From positions 155,131,895 through 155,195,894 of the forward strand of contig CM067082.1 of assembly GCA_034008185.1 (NCBI GenBank): DNA of 64,000 nt. Reading direction: 5' to 3'. Shown here one piece after another: positions 63,155 through 64,000 of this stretch. Source of the DNA: Gorsachius magnificus (Eukaryota; Chordata; Aves; Pelecaniformes; Ardeidae). The notes under the pieces were generated by a model, which saw only the letters and a program-made list of their open reading frames with translations, was not told where the DNA came from and did not search any database. The stretch's first letter is position 1. The number at the start of each line of letters is the position of its first letter. A program made the translations under genes and the position numbers.

Positions 63155-64000
63155 ACACAAACCTCCTTGGATGTGGGAATCCAACCGATTGGATGTGGAT
63201 CGACGCCACTGGATCCACAGTCTCTTGCCTGTGGGGAAGAGCCTGCGTGTACACACACCCATCTCCTGAAGTGTGCAACTACAAATACAACACAAATAGC
63301 ACAGAAATGAGAACCTCTATAAAGATTTGTGGCTAATATAGATCAGGCTGCTAAAAGGATAATAAATAGATAATAATAAAAGTGGAATAAGCAAACCCAA
63401 ACCAGCAGATTTTACTATGTGTTCCCAAAAAAAGAGCATTCAAAATAACAAGTCTGCAAAGATCTCCACTGTCTCCTTTTGTTACCTTCTCCCTCACTTT
63501 TTCATCAGTCTTCCTAGCAAAAAGAAGCATTAAAGGTATACTTCTCAAAGCCTCCAATTATTTATAAGTTTTCAATTTATTCTGGCATCTTGCTTAGGCA
63601 GTTGTAATCTTCCTCTAAAAGTTGTTTTATATATATGATCAGGAAAAAGCTCCTTATTAAATCAGAACAGGGAAAGTGGCAGGTGTTATGTCCCTGTTCT
63701 TTTTGGACAGAGCTTAATTATTACCTACTTTTATTTTTATTCTGCACACAATCAGTCGCAAGTTATTTCTTTCTGAGAGATGCCATACATTGACATACAA
63801 TTATCCTCCACATTGACAGACTACTGACATCCCTTAGTACTCTAATAAATCCACAGAACTTCATGCAGTATTAGTACTTCCCAGGCCAGCACACCTGATC
63901 TGCCTCCTTGTCTTTCTAGCCTATCATTTGTGTCAAACTTACCTTTTTCTCTTCATTTTTTTTTTCCCTGTTGCATTTAGGGATTGGTGGAACAGAATTT

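Larger units (their letters stand above)
56001..64000. other. Unique AT-rich DNA, no gene seen
   Basis: No gene or mobile element was recognised. Very AT-rich segments lie at about 57250-57350 and 59155-59260. Small tandem duplications occur at 62094-62117 and 63127-63154. The open frames present are short, overlapping and without domains. Confidence 0.5.

Overview
The window looks like a piece of a bird chromosome. It is an AT-rich, gene-poor stretch of vertebrate DNA whose recognisable content is almost entirely transposable elements typical of birds: CR1 LINE 3' ends with ATTCTATG-type tails, and long terminal repeats (LTRs) of one endogenous retrovirus (ERV) family. I found no convincing host protein-coding exon, tRNA, rRNA or CRISPR array. 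The many short open frames look like chance. The species cannot be named from this sequence alone, and crocodilians or turtles are a less likely alternative.

Layout: 1-4814 is unique DNA with one CR1 tail (1238-1455). 4815-5383 is a solo LTR on the + strand. 5389-20545 is unique DNA with simple repeats. 20546-29075 is the core of the window: a CR1 LINE on the + strand, 5'-truncated but with an open reverse transcriptase frame, split by a full-length provirus on the - strand (21427-28285). 29076-44188 is unique DNA with two CR1 tails. 44194-44787 is a second solo LTR (- strand). 44793-64000 is unique DNA with one more CR1 tail (47499-47655).

The provirus is the main object. It reads, in its own - strand direction: 5' LTR (28285-27669), a primer binding site exactly matching tRNA-Lys1,2, a 514-residue Gag (27550-26006), a 126-codon open stretch between two in-frame stops, a protease-RT-RNase H-integrase polyprotein (25624-22439) with every catalytic residue I could check in place, a short non-coding tail without env, a polypurine tract, and the 3' LTR (22040-21427). 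Gag C-terminal sequence resembles ERV-L/Fv1-type Gag, and the 5-bp target duplication fits class III (ERV-L-like) elements. The two LTRs differ by only four substitutions and one AAT unit, so the insertion is recent. The two solo LTRs are clearly more diverged relatives, each with its own 5-bp target duplication.

The most unusual features are that Gag begins with about 150 residues of strongly hydrophobic, probably multi-pass membrane sequence followed by a Pro/Thr/Ala-rich 20-residue repeat block; that an ERV-L-like element carries a Lys-type primer site nine bases from its LTR; and that gag, the middle segment and pol lie in one frame broken only by two stop codons.
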